DNA from: Gadus chalcogrammus
Taxonomy: Eukaryota; Chordata; Actinopteri; Gadiformes; Gadidae
Assembly: GCF_026213295.1 (NCBI RefSeq)
Contig: NC_079413.1
Coordinates: forward strand, 20,529,709-20,593,708
Direction of reading: 5' to 3'
Length of the DNA stretch: 64,000 bases
Part shown: piece after piece, positions 35,984-49,765 of the stretch
Layout of the letters: every line of letters begins with the position of its first letter
Numbering within the stretch: the first letter of the stretch is position 1
Position numbers and translations under genes: made by a program
The notes under the pieces: generated by a model
What the model was told of the DNA's origin: nothing
Database searches by the model: none
What the model saw: the letters and a program-made list of their open reading frames with translations, nothing else

Positions 35984-36355
35984 GTGCTCGTGCTGCCTTT
36001 TTGGTTTTGTCAAACAGGAGACGCCCACCCACCAATCAGAGGTTAGAGATTCCTGCAGGAAGGTTGCGCTCGATTTCACTAGCCCATTTGTGCCTGTTCA
36101 TTAGTGTACAGCAGCTATTCTCTCATTGCTTGTGTAAAAAAAAAAGGTAGAATATTAGATTTGAGGACGAAATGATAGGGTGGGCTAAGGCAAGTTTTGG
36201 GTGAGCTTGAGCCCACCCAAAAAAGGCCAAAAAGAAAAAAGGTCTCGCCATTAGAGGCAAAAAAGCCTTTGTTTACCTTGACAGCGGTCAATTATACTTG
36301 GCAACGGTGAATTATCAAATATAATTCACCGCCAGAAGTTGTGAAGGGCCCATGC
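35984..36355 (-). mobile_element. hAT-like element, arm 2 (second part)
   Basis: Reverse complement of 21821-22195. It resumes the arm interrupted at 28237 and ends CCCATGCAAG, where the match with arm 1 stops. Confidence 0.8.
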
Positions 36356-36379
36356 AAGTGAACGGAGCGTTAATAATTT

Positions 36380-36535
36380 AAGTAAGGGATAATGCCCGAC
36401 GAGGTGTCCATTATCAGGAATTAATGGACGACGTGGAGGCGTGAACCGTCCGACGCGAAGCGGAGGACGGTTGCCTCCGCGAAGTCCATTAATTCCTGAT
36501 AATGGACACCTCGAAGGGCATTATCCCGCTTATAC
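36380..36535. repeat. Fold-back (hairpin) element
   Basis: GGGATAATGCCCGACGAGGT and following is inverted at about 36485-36532, with a GC-rich centre. It is probably a fold-back transposon remnant; related complementary bits (ACCGTGGTATAA) occur near 36970. Confidence 0.7.
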
Positions 36536-37665
36536 CACGGTCACTTACCAACGGTGACCAAATTAAGACCATTCATTTATATTTTCATGCGTTTTACAAT
36601 CTGAATATAAAGTTTTCCACAAAACATACATTTGTTTGCCTGGTTACGCCTGAGGGTCCGACTAATACCCGGAACCACCATTACACGCCCGTTGGGTTCT
36701 CATGCAACGGAAACGTTGTTCACTCCTCCAGTAATTAGGACGGACCATAGCTACGACTTTAGAACGGGAGGTAGCGGGAGGTATTATAGTCCGCTGAGCT
36801 TTGTTTTGTTTCCCGTTGCTATGGTTACTACTATTTTAGAGACGATACGCCAGCTAGCGCATTAATTGAGAACGGTAAACAGACAATTTGACGGAACTAC
36901 TTGTCCAGGTGTCCGTATATCAGGAGTTAATGCACACCCTGCATCCAATCAGAATCGAGTATTCCCGCAGACCGTGGTATAAATAATATTATACAACGGG
37001 GGACCTAAATCCAGCGATCTGATTGGTTCCCAACTGTTGTTTAATGAGCGTATACATAACTGCTATGACGCCCGATCATTTTGTGAAAGTTTGCATATCA
37101 CTCAGCGCCTGGAAGTAGAAACAGTTACAAAGTAAAACATATGAAGGATGATGGAGAGTGTGTAAATGTTGTTACTCCGGGAGTGAGCAAGGCGATGGAG
37201 AGACTAACGAAAGCTTAGGCACACGGCGAGTGAACTGCTCCATAGGATAAATTGCCGGTGAACCGCTCTATTGGAGCCTTCTCTCGGAGGGACGCTAAAG
37301 TGTGTTGCATAGCGACCGTCGACGCATAGCGGCAGACAGGAGGGACTACTTTTTTGTATTCTTTAATTAAACGGCTATTTTGACTTTCTTGGTTTCTTTT
37401 TAAATGTAGTGTTTCTATGACTTTCGTTTCGCCATAACAGTAACCGTTGTATAAAAGCAATAGATCACTTCAGTCAGTGGCATGTGCTCATTATACCACT
37501 GTGAAGGGGGTCGCCGGCCCTCCGCTGCGCGTCGGGGCCGGACAACGCCCCTTAACAGTGGTATAATGAGCACATACCACAGCCTGGCGTGATCTATTGC
37601 TTAAATATAACATATATACATATTTTTTTCTTTTTTTGAGATCTGTGCCTCAAGTGGGGGGGCAC
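36536..37665. other. No gene recognised; further inverted-repeat DNA
   Basis: A second hairpin joins CTCATTATACCACTGTGAAG (about 37488) to its complement at about 37580. Otherwise I see only AT-rich non-coding DNA. Confidence 0.5.
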
Positions 37666-37742
37666 AAGCATTGTGGGGGGGGGGCCCGGCCCCCTATGGC
37701 CCGCCCATAGCGACGGGCCTGCCCTACCCTGTGACGTCATCA

Positions 37743-37922
37743 TTTCTCCACAATGTGTGCCTTGAAAATGGTGACATGCTAGAGCCAGATGCGGATGCTG
37801 AACTAGAAATGCTTGACCCCCAACCTCCCCGTGGCCCCCTAGCAGATAACCAGACCCCTGGTAATGTTACAAGAGACAGACTGGCTGCCATTGTCTCGGG
37901 CAACGAGCAAGACCCATTGTAA
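37743..37922 (+). pseudogene. Harbinger (HARBI1-like) transposase, last exon
   Basis: FLHNVCLENGDMLEPD followed by an acidic stretch and NVTRDRLAAIVSG matches the C-terminal end of HARBI1-type transposases (LHN.C...GD). AATAAA follows at about 37971. No upstream catalytic exons are attached, so this is an isolated 3' fragment. Confidence 0.65.
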
Positions 37923-38040
37923 AGATGTTTAACCTGAAATGGTATTTATATTTTGTAATTGGCATGTTTAAATAAAGGAGGTGGTATTAGAAAGGTGGTA
38001 TTAGATAATAAAGGTGGTATTAGATAATAATCGGTTAAGA

Positions 38041-38176
38041 ACAAGAACACTTTAGAATAAACACTTTATTTAAATAAGAAACACTGAACCACACATCTAA
38101 AAATACACACACACGCATCTAAAAATACACACACACGCACACCTAAAAATACACACACACACACACACACACTCTC
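38041..38176. repeat. CTAAAAATACACACAC tandem repeat
   Basis: Units of CTAAAAATACACACACACGC pass into a pure CA run before the exon at 38177. Confidence 0.85.
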
Positions 38177-38371
38177 TCAGCTTTTGAGAGAATGGTGGAG
38201 AATCACACTTCTCCACCATTCCGCCAACTTTGCCTCGTTCTCCTCATGCCTCGCCTGCTCCCTGGCACTCTCCTCTTGGAAGGGGTGTCTGGGATGGTGG
38301 AAGAGGTGCCTGGGGTGGAGGAGCATGAGGGAGAGGTGGGGGGGGCTGGTGGCAGTGGACTCAACGAAGTC
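38177..38371 (-). pseudogene. Last exon of a Harbinger Myb/SANT-like protein (putative)
   Basis: On the minus strand, after a TTTCAG acceptor, the frame reads DFVESTATSPPHLSLMLLHP, then a charged helix (EESAREQARHEENEAKLAEW) and a stop. It converges on the transposase exon at 37743-37922, the convergent arrangement Harbinger elements use. The identity is inferred from that layout; the residues alone are not diagnostic. Confidence 0.4.
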
Positions 38372-38501
38372 CTGAAAGAAAACGAATAAGAAGGAATTAG
38401 GAATTATATGCCAGAACTGGGTGATATGGCCATATGTTATGTACAATATATAATAGCTATGTAGGCCTACACAATATAGTACTGCCAAATAATACATTGA
38501 T

Positions 38502-38608
38502 TAACCATGTAATATTACTAATATAATATAATATATTAGTATATATAATGTTACTTGTAGAATATTACTAATATAATATAATATATTAGTATAAAGCTTA
38601 TTTTTAAC
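38502..38608. repeat. AT-rich tandem duplication
   Basis: AATATTACTAATATAATATA is repeated twice over about 50 bp each. No gene. Confidence 0.8.
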
Positions 38609-38745
38609 CTGGAGTCACTAGAACATGGAGGATCTGGATATCATACGACATGAGCCCTGCAGGCAGCTCCCCGACCGCGGGCCGCCCGACCGCGGGTCGC
38701 CCCAGACCGCGGGCCGCCCGACCCCGGTCGACGGCCGGGGTCGGG

Positions 38746-38952
38746 TTACCAGCCATCCCCCTCTACCTCCTGAGCTTGTGTCAGTAGCCTGGAGGTGGGT
38801 AGACGTACCACCTTCTTCTTGAAGTTCTTCTGCTCCGAGGCCTCCGAGGTTCTGAGTCGCAGCAGCAACAGCTGCTGGGCCCTGAGAGGGACAACGGAGC
38901 ATCGACCGTTACAAGCGTTACATATCATAACACCTGGCAAGTGTATCGACAA
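38746..38952 (-). pseudogene. Third, inverted copy of a card10 exon with flanks
   Basis: On the minus strand, exon 38809-38881 encodes [20 protein letters not shown]. It retains the acceptor (CCCTCTCAG) and donor (GTACGT) seen at 1342-1411 and 49049-49118, with one extra codon. Flanking intron DNA is included on both sides, so this is a genomic rather than an mRNA-derived copy. It sits between Harbinger remnants and the plaat copy 2 block, with no other card10 exons. Confidence 0.85.
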
Positions 38953-39074
38953 TCAATGTCGAAAGTTGTCTTCAATTGTCAATCAATTCAAATTCTTGTA
39001 CTTTCGACACCAGTAACTTCAACAAAACAAATGTCCTTCCTAACCTTTTGATGATTAAATATAAAGTAAAGGCT

Positions 39075-39545
39075 TGTCCGAGGAAGTGCCTTAAGTAAGT
39101 GATCTGCTTGATCCAAAGAGCAAATGTGTAAAGAAAACTTTCGCTTTCATTATGAGTCGTCATAAAGGAAGCACATAGCTTTGGAGGTGCAGCTCCGTCT
39201 CTGTCTACTTCATTAACCCTTGCCTAACGTAACAGTGTCGAAAGTACAAGAATTTGAATTGACCTAAATGTGCTGGAAACAACCAAATATATTTATTGAA
39301 ATAAATTATGATTGCGGGACCTTGGTGTTTCGTGATTAATACTGAATCAGTAAAAATATGAGTGAAGGCACACTCGTGGGCTTTGGTGGTTGGAAAATAA
39401 CGGTGGTGCTCCACCTCCAAAGCTATGTGCTTCCTTTATGACGACTCATAATGAAAGCGAAAGTTTTCTTTACACAGATATATATTTGCTCTTTGGATCA
39501 AGCAGATCACTTTCTTAAGGCACTTCCTCGGACAAGCCCAGAGGT
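39075..39545. repeat. Inverted repeat upstream of plaat copy 2
   Basis: 39075-39190 and 39413-39545 are reverse complements (AGGCACTTCCTCGGACAAGC, CCAAAGCTATGTGCTTCCTT). Between them lies the conserved plaat upstream block. Confidence 0.7.
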
Positions 39546-39856
39546 AGGACCATTTTTTTTTAGATATGTAGTCCTATCTAAGTTCAGATATAGGATGCCG
39601 TTTGTGATGTTCTTTCACAGAAATAAGATCAAAATTCAACTGTCATCTGGTAGCTTGATTAAAACACCTCGGTGTGTAGGCCTAGTCGTCACAGCTGGCC
39701 TATTGAAGGCTAAGACACCATTTAAATAGCCTTAAATGTGATTTGCTATTGGCTAATGTTCGTGATTATTATGATAACCTCATTTTAATATTCAACCCTC
39801 TATGATTTCTGTTGTTAATTCCTAAGTACATTTTTTAAAGGAAAATTTGCATCAAG

Positions 39857-40750
39857 ATGTCTCCCGTGGTGAGTCTATGTCCAAACTGTTGAATGTCATT
39901 TGTAATGCTCTTCCTTACCATAGGTTTTATGACTGAAGGAGACTAAATAATATCTCTTATGTTTAATTAGAATCAAAAGGACCCACAACCTGGGGACCTG
40001 ATAGAAATCTTTCATGGTTTATACAAGCATTGGGCTGTATACGTTGGGGATGGCTTTGTTGTTCACATGACACTAAATGGTAAGTAGGCCTAACAACACA
40101 CAACATTTCTTAAAATACGAACTAAACACAGGGCCTGCTGACATCTTCTCATGACTTAAACATATCCTACTTCAAGAAATCTATGTATTGGTCTGAAAGT
40201 GAATTGAACTCTTTAATACATATAAAAGACATTGTAATGGATAGGCCTTCATTTTACTCTTAAGGATCCAGTGCAACAAGCAGCAGCAGCAGTGGCAGCA
40301 GCAGCGGGGCTGTGTTAATTACAAAAGCTATTGTGAAGTACGAAAAACTGAAAGCTGTTGTTGGAGATGCCAAATGGGAAATCAACAATTTAATGGACGG
40401 CGAGCGCCAACCCCGGGACGCCAAGATCATCGTGGCAGAAGCTCTCCAGCTGGTGGGCTCCGAGCCACAGTACAATTTAATTTCGAATAACTGTGAACAC
40501 TTCGCTACAGGGTTGCGCTACGGCATAAGTCAATCTCGACAGGTGAGTCTTCCTGGAGAGATATGTGTGTACTGTGGTAGCTACAGGGGAGGGCTACTTA
40601 TTAATTTATAAAATAGAGTATTTATCTGTGGTCTACTTTTCTCACAATAACTCCCTTATTACTACAGAGCAGTCTATCCTTCCTGTTATTGTGGACAACA
40701 GCGTATATTATACTCATGTAAACAGCATCACAATAATTTGTTTTTGTGTG

Positions 40751-40805
<55 letters not shown>

Positions 40806-40918
40806 TTGTCTGTGTGTGTTTGTGTGTGTTTGTGTCTTCTGCATCGCAGGTGTTGAAGCCTGTACGTACCATCATTGGTTGTTTTCTAAGGTCAAGGTTG
40901 CTGACAAGGCCAAACTAA
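39857..40918 (+). CDS. LRAT-domain phospholipase/acyltransferase (PLAAT-like), copy 2, no membrane anchor
   Basis: Exons 39857-39868, 39971-40079, 40265-40542 and 40850-40918 join in phase to about 155 residues. [20 protein letters not shown] has catalytic His24, and NNCEHF has Cys at about 117. The N-terminus has the usual PLAAT length, lacking the duplication in copy 1. The last exon is unrelated to that of copy 1 and encodes only [20 protein letters not shown] and a stop, so the hydrophobic anchor is lost. It may be a soluble enzyme or an early pseudogene. About 15 replacements relative to copy 1 keep the frame open. Confidence 0.72.
40739..40836. repeat. (TG)n microsatellite in plaat copy 2 intron
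   Basis: TG-rich run ending about 10 bp before the last acceptor, as in copy 1 but shorter and more interrupted. Confidence 0.95.
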
Positions 40919-40935
40919 AATACCATAGATAAGAG

Positions 40936-41757
<822 letters not shown>

Positions 41758-42391
41758 ATGATCAACAACTTCATCACCCCTGTTCCTCTGTCTGTTACCA
41801 TCATTCACTGTGTATGGGGAGAACACGATCTGGCACATAAACAAACCAACGACTCCCACAGACAAAGACGTCATTCTCGAGGTCGTCTTCAACGAAAAAC
41901 TTTACTCCACATATTACTCCACCTACTGTTCTGGCGGTAAATTGCTTGGCAACACGCGCAACCTAAAAGGGAGCATGAATTGCTTTGATTACATTTTGCG
42001 CAACAACGTAACACCAACGCTGAAGCATGCAGCCGCCTTAAGACTAAATAATTGTTTCTATTTGTAATTGTAAAATTCAGTCATGTCACGTAGATCATGT
42101 GTTATGTTGAGAGCTAAAGGCGGCTGCATGCTTCAGCGTTGGTGTTACGTTGTTGCGCAAAATTTACTCAAAGCAATTCATGCTCCCTTTTAGGTTGCGC
42201 GTGTTGCCAAGCAATTTACCGCCAGAACAGTAGGTGGAGTAATATGTGGAGGAAAGTTGAAGACGACCTCGAGAATGACGTCTTTGTCTGTGGGAGTCGT
42301 TGGTTTGTTTATGTGCCAGATCGTGTTCTCCCCATACACAGTGAATGATGGTAACAGACAGAGGAACAGGGGTGATGAAGTTGTTGATCAT
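41758..42391. repeat. Near-perfect 634-bp palindrome
   Basis: Arms 41758-42039 and 42117-42391 are reverse complements apart from a small indel, with a 77-bp spacer. The arms include TGCTTGGCAACACGCGCAAC. The right arm ends exactly where the truncated zinc-finger element begins. No coding assignment. Confidence 0.85.
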
Positions 42392-42664
42392 GGGGCGGGC
42401 ACTCCGACCACATTGACGATTGAGCAGATTTCCGCTGCTCTTGTTAATGCAAGAGTAAACGGTAATACTATGTTAAGCTAGCGGGAGCCCATGCTGTTAA
42501 TTAAATTATACAAACAGATGGTACGGGAGTATTGTGACTGGGTATCTTTCTTGCTGCGTACCATGGAACTATTATAAAGTTAAGCATAGCCTAAACGACT
42601 TGCAAATACATTTTCTCTTGTTTATTTTTTTTTCGCTTAGCTGTTCCACTCATGGACCTATTAA

Positions 42665-44352
<1,688 letters not shown>

Positions 44353-44967
44353 TTAAGGTTCCACTTAAGAGTTCACGTTACAACCGTTCGCCGTTGCTCC
44401 ATGTTTAAATCACAGTGCATTGTTCGTGAACCCGTTCACTAACTGAAATAGTGCCCCCTAGTGATCTTTTTTTTTTTTACTCAGTATTAATAGGCCTACT
44501 ATTGCTGTTTTCGCTTGAATTTTTGTATTTCTCTACTGATTGCTTCGATAATGCAACATTAAAAGTTACTAACAGCGACTTCACACAGAAGCTCCGGCTT
44601 AGGGCCCCCCACCGCCCTTGGGCCCCTGGGCATGTGCCCGGTGTGCCCGTGCGGTAATCCACCCTTGCCTGTAAACAATGCAACGTGTGCGAACTCCTGT
44701 ACCCGTCTGTCTGTGAGAGTCACAGGCCCAGTAAGAGCCAAAATAAGATTTGGGGAACTATGAAGACTGGGACCCAAAGGTATGACCTTAAAATATGTAA
44801 TGTGAGGAATAACGAAGTGACCACATCTAAGGGCAAAAAATGTACCTCAATAGACATAATGAAAAGCTACATGTGTGAAGCACATTAAGTTACACCAATC
44901 ACAGGAGCACTAACAACAGTCTTTTTATTCAGCAAAACGATAAAAAAATAACAAACAAAGTCTCAAC

Positions 44968-45112
44968 GGGGGGGGGGGGGGGGGGGAACACACTGACGCC
45001 TTCCTCAGTGAGGTGGACGCCACTCTCGCTTCGTCGCCCGACATCGCCGTCACCGCCGCCATAGCTGCCAAGCGCCACCATTATGCTGCATCATCAGACT
45101 ACTGGAGTCGTG
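44968..45112 (+). other. Poly(G) and GC-rich insert specific to copy 2
   Basis: A run of about 20 G is followed by GC-rich DNA open in one frame (TDAFLSEVDATLASSPDIAV...). It has no counterpart in the first copy at 31880-31950. The origin is unknown; it may be a captured coding fragment. Confidence 0.4.
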
Positions 45113-45123
45113 TGGCGCAGGCG

Positions 45124-45669
45124 TCACGGGGAGGGGGGAGGGGGAGAGGTGTTTGACTCAAAAGAGAACACCTTCAGGTTTCTCCTGTCCATCATCTCCA
45201 CACAGAAGAGTTCATAGTCAGTTTGTAATTGGAATGAGAATTGGAATGGTTGCCATGCTTCTTCCTCATCCCCGCCGTCATGGGATTTGCGCTGTACTGA
45301 TGCTGCCCTCTGCTCCCAACCTTCCATCCCAATGACCTCTGGGAGAGAGACGCTGTCCTTGAAGGACTGTACCTGGCACCATGCTGCTGCCTGAATTGTG
45401 TCCTTCAGGACAACATCCTCTTCCTTGAAGAAAAAATAAAAATTATTCGTGTCTGTACTTGACACCCTACTCTCCCAAAACCACAACATGGTATGCAAAC
45501 AAAGGCTACTACTACTGATGAGTTTTCAGTGATAAAAAACACTATTCGACTAGTTATCAGACTATTTCATCTGGCTATACATACAACCTCCAGCATTACA
45601 CACATATTACATACCAGGTTCCCAGGTTCCAGTTCCTGGTCTTCAGTTTTGTCTTGAAATAAAACAGAT
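45124..45669 (-). pseudogene. Zinc-finger element gene, copy 2: only terminal exons remain
   Basis: On the minus strand, the last exon (about 45124-45429) is open and reads DVVLKDTIQAAAWCQVQ through DYELFCVEMMDRRNLKVF. The 38-nt exon at about 45613-45650 is also kept. An ATG exon (ATGGCTAAAACATGC) survives near 46408. The exons encoding the zinc finger and basic segment are deleted at about 45817, so no complete protein can be made. Confidence 0.75.
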
Positions 45670-46955
45670 TGTTGTCAGTAATGTTGAGTAGGCTAATACA
45701 ATGGAATACTAAAAGTAGGCCCTAGTATGCAATAGATCAGCCATGGAGTAGGCTATAACTTGCATATTGATGGAGATATGTGTACAACTTAATTTGGAAG
45801 TAGAAGCCTAATAGAATGGCATACATTACATATTTTCAATATTTCAATAAATGTTGGCAAGTTTGTTACAGTGAAGCAAATTATTTCAGAACTGTAAAGG
45901 AAACGTTAAACCCAATTTAAGACACTTACGGCATGGGCATATTGATATTCGATTTCTGTGGATATTCGATAACTATAATGGAGTTAAAATATTCGATCTC
46001 AAGACCCAACATGAAGTATCAACTCATTGCTAAGGATATCCACAACGACGATAAAGTAAGTATGCACCAAGGGTGGGGGAGGGTGAGGGGGGCTATTTTG
46101 ACCTAAGACACTAGGATATATTTGATCTATATTCACTAAACATATTTATTCCACCGAATGGTTGACATTGGTTGACATTCCTGAGATTCTAAGCTTTCCA
46201 ACGGTGTATGACATGACTATATCACTCAACCTTATGATGCTGAAAATTGACCTAGCATGTTGGGGGGAACATGCTAGGTGTAACTAAAACTTTCCCGGCG
46301 GCGGGAATTGACGATTAAGTAGTTAACAAGACATAATACACAATTGCATGAATATTAGTAAATATATTAAGCATTTTGACAGTCTCACTTACTTGCATGT
46401 TTTAGCCATCACTCGCTCGGGCGGGCACACTCTAATTTCTGGTAATTTCTGGTAAATTTCAGCTAACGGGATCAGAAATGCTGTTGATGCTGACCAGTCC
46501 TCCTCAATGTGAACTGAGTGCCCGCCCCCTCCATGTGGACTGAGTGCCCGCCCCCTCCATGTGGGCGGAGGGCCGGCCCCCTCCATGTGGGCGGAGGGCC
46601 GGCCCCCTCCATGTGGGCTCCGTCTGCGGGCTGCAGTCAGGGGCTTCTCTCTCTGCTGGCGTTTCGCAAATCCCATACCCAACCTTTAAACAAGTCAATC
46701 ATCTGTGGAACGGGCAGGGCTCGAAAAACTCCAGCCAATCATTTCCAACGCCACCGAGTTGCATTGGACAGTAAGTACGTCAATCAAACGGTCGTACTGC
46801 ACTCCCCCTCCCCCGCGCCCCGCGCGCGACCCCTTCGTGCAGTACTCGTGACCCAGAGCTCGTGACCCAGAGCAATCTCCTGTTTGTTGTTATCCTGCGG
46901 TAGCTACTGGAACTAGTTAATCCACATTTGGACCTAGCAGTAGAAGACAATTTCC

Positions 46956-47304
46956 ATGGCAGACAAGACGCCACCATCCCCACCACCACCACCACCAGCA
47001 AAGAGAAGGAAAACTCTTTTTTCAGAGAGTAATTGATAATAAAAACGCTGAAAGAGAAAAACTGAAATCAAGAATAATCCTAGGCGCTGCTTTCGAACGT
47101 TGGCGGCAACTGAAGGACGAGAATTGCCTAAAAACCGATGCTTGTGTGGCGGTTGACCTAGTTTCAAAGTTTATACCGTTTATACTCGGTAATACCGGTG
47201 TTGAGACGAGTGTATTACTCGGTGTGAAATGTCCACACCGCGGCAACCCTAGTGAAAACCAGGACTTCCAATACAATTATATGAAACAAACATACATTTT
47301 CTAA
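46956..47304 (+). pseudogene. Transposon-associated first exon (ILGAAFERWRQLK type), frameshifted
   Basis: ATG opens MADKTPPSPPPPPPAKRRKT and stops soon after. In the next frame the reading continues KNAEREKLKSRIILGAAF, then ERWRQLKDENCLKTDACVAV. This G.AF.RWR.LK....TDA pattern recurs in fish transposon-associated proteins. Its function is not known to me. One frameshift separates the two halves. Confidence 0.45.
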
Positions 47305-47970
47305 AAATAGTAATGATTTATGTGACCGTTTAATGTTTATAACATCTGGTGCAACCATAGCCGCGGGAACGTTCTCAGCAGGGGGTGCTGGAAAAAAAAA
47401 ACTCAGCCTGCATTAGACTCGCAACTCGTTACATTGATAAAAAAGATATATAGCAGCGCAGCTCAATTACACCAGTGCATGCGCGCACAGTTGAAAATCG
47501 ATCGTTGTGTTCACTTCCTTCACACCATGGTTCACATCCAGCTGCTCACAGAACAAGTTTAGCGCACCACCGCTCCCCTCACACTTTTTCATATAACCTT
47601 TTTTCAGCACTAGGTCATATGAGCATTAAATAAATGCTGCGTCTCAAAATACCTTGGACAGCAGCGAGGATGACTCGCTTTGCCATCTCTGTTCGCGCTC
47701 GTGCATGATTGCGCGTCCAGGTACTTGGAATGGGTGGAGTCAGAGTCAGCGTTGAAGGAGAGGGGGTAGGACCATTTGAGTTGTGTATTTTCAAAATCTG
47801 CTGGCGTTTCGCAAATCCCATACCCAACCTTTAACAAATTCAATTAAACATGACCAAATAATCATGGACACGATCCCTGCCTTTTATTTTTGAAGCGAAG
47901 GGGCGAGCGTGTCTAAAACCCACAATCCCGAAAGGACCGTGAACAATTTTGATTGAACAACAAAATATGT
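47305..47970. other. No gene recognised
   Basis: CTGCTGGCGTTTCGCAAATC at 47799 repeats DNA at 46657, next to the zinc-finger element. Otherwise nothing identifiable. Confidence 0.5.
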
Positions 47971-47972
47971 CA

Positions 47973-47975
<3 letters not shown>

Positions 47976-48070
<95 letters not shown>
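47976..48070. repeat. (CT)n tract serving as polypyrimidine tract of card10 copy B
   Basis: About 94 bp of CT leads directly into CAG at the 3' splice site of the exon starting at 48071. Confidence 0.95.
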
Positions 48071-48071
<1 letters not shown>

Positions 48072-48275
48072 CTGTGCTCCCAGCTGGCCGCGCCCTCCTT
48101 CCTGGGCGCTGACTCCTTCTACGTCCGGGTCAACCTGGACATGGACCCCAGCGGGGATGTCCCCTTCCTGGGGGCACGCTGTGATGACATCATGCACGTG
48201 ACGGACACGCGCTACCAGGGGATGTACCAGTGGCGCTGCTGCCTGCTGGACCGCTGCACCGCCCAGCCGCTGCAG

Positions 48276-48832
48276 GTAGGTCAGGGGTCACTACAACAGG
48301 TAGGGTCAGGGGTCACTACAACAGGTAGGTCAGGGGTCACTACAACAGGTAGGGTCAGGGGTCACTACAACAGGTAGGGTCAGGGGTCACACCCAACAAC
48401 AACAGGTAGGTCAGGGGTCACTACAACAGGTAGGGTCAGGGGCCACTACATCAGGTAGGGTCAGGGGTCACTACAGCAGGTAGGTCAGGGGTTACTACAA
48501 CAGGTAGGGTCAGGGGTCACACCCAACTACAACAGGTAGGTCAGGGGTCACTACAAGAGGTAGGGTCAGGGGCCACTACAACAGGTAGGTCAGGGGTCAC
48601 TACAACAGGTAGGGTCAGGGGTCACACCCAACTACAACAGGTAGGTCAGGGGTCACACCCAACTACAACAGGTAGGTCTGGGGTCACTACAACAGGTAGG
48701 GTCAGGGGTCACACCCAACTACAACAGGTAGGTCAGGGGTCACACCCAACTACAACAGGTAGGGTCAGGGTTCACACCCAACTACAACAGGTAGGGTCAG
48801 GGGTCACTACAACAGGTAGGGCTAGGGGTCAG
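48276..48832 (+). repeat. Intronic splice-donor minisatellite, copy B
   Basis: The same two unit types as 119-1268, about half as many. Here the array starts at GCTGCAGGTAGGT, having replaced the end of the exon. Confidence 0.95.
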
Positions 48833-49502
48833 AGGTCACATGTAGATAGGGGGCAGGAAAGTGGCGAGGGAAAGGTTCTGGGTTTGCTCCCGATATCTTT
48901 GAATACAATTCTCAGATAAATGGTAAATAGATGCTGTGTCTTGCATTTCCGGTATTTCACCTGGGACATCCTGTGCGTTGTCGATAACCTTGCCAGGTGT
49001 TATGATATGTAACGCTTGTAACGGTCGATGCTCCGTTGTCCCTCTCAGTGCCCAGCAGCTGCTGCTGCTGCGACTCAGAACCATGGCCTCGGAGCAGAAG
49101 AACTTCAAGAAGAAGGTGGTACGTCTGCCCGCCTCAAGGCTACTGACACAAGCTCAGGAGGTAGAGGGGGATGGCTGGTAAACGGAAGTTACCAGCCATC
49201 CCGAGGTGACCCTGAGCAAGACGCCTCTACCTGACTGCTCCTGACGAGCTGGCTGTTGCCTTGGATGAAAGCGTCAGCAAAATCCCCTTCATTTAAAAAA
49301 GTAGAATGTGTGTTCTCTCCTGCAGCTCTCCAGGAAGGCGGTGGCCCGGCGGGTGCGTCTGGTGAAGGCCGTGGCTCCGGGCGCCGGGGGCCCGGAGGTC
49401 CTCTACACGCTGAGCCACCGTAAGATGATCAGTCGATACGCAGATGACACCCTGATTCACGCACAATGTTATCATCACTGTTCAGCCTTCAGGCTGGGTT
49501 TC

Positions 49503-49758
49503 ATGTGTTGACTTTGTGCCAATGGGTGTGTGATATGTGTGTGTTTTCCTGCGTGTGTGTGTCTATTTCTTGTGTGTGTGTGTGCGTATGCATGTCTTTA
49601 TGTGTGTCTGTTTACGTGTGTGTGTCTGTATCTGTGTGTGCGTGTGTGTCTATATATATATATATATGTGTGTGCGTGTGTGTCTATATATATATATGTG
49701 TGTCTGTGTCTATATGTGTATGTGTGGGTCTATATGTGTGTGTGTGTGTGTGTGCATG
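49503..49758. repeat. (TG)n-rich tract, left of LINE insertion
   Basis: This is the left part of the microsatellite that is continuous in copy A (1815-2240). The LINE splits it, and it resumes at 52735-53085. A CA-rich tract follows the next exon (53270-53402). Confidence 0.9.
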
Positions 49759-49765
49759 TACTTAC

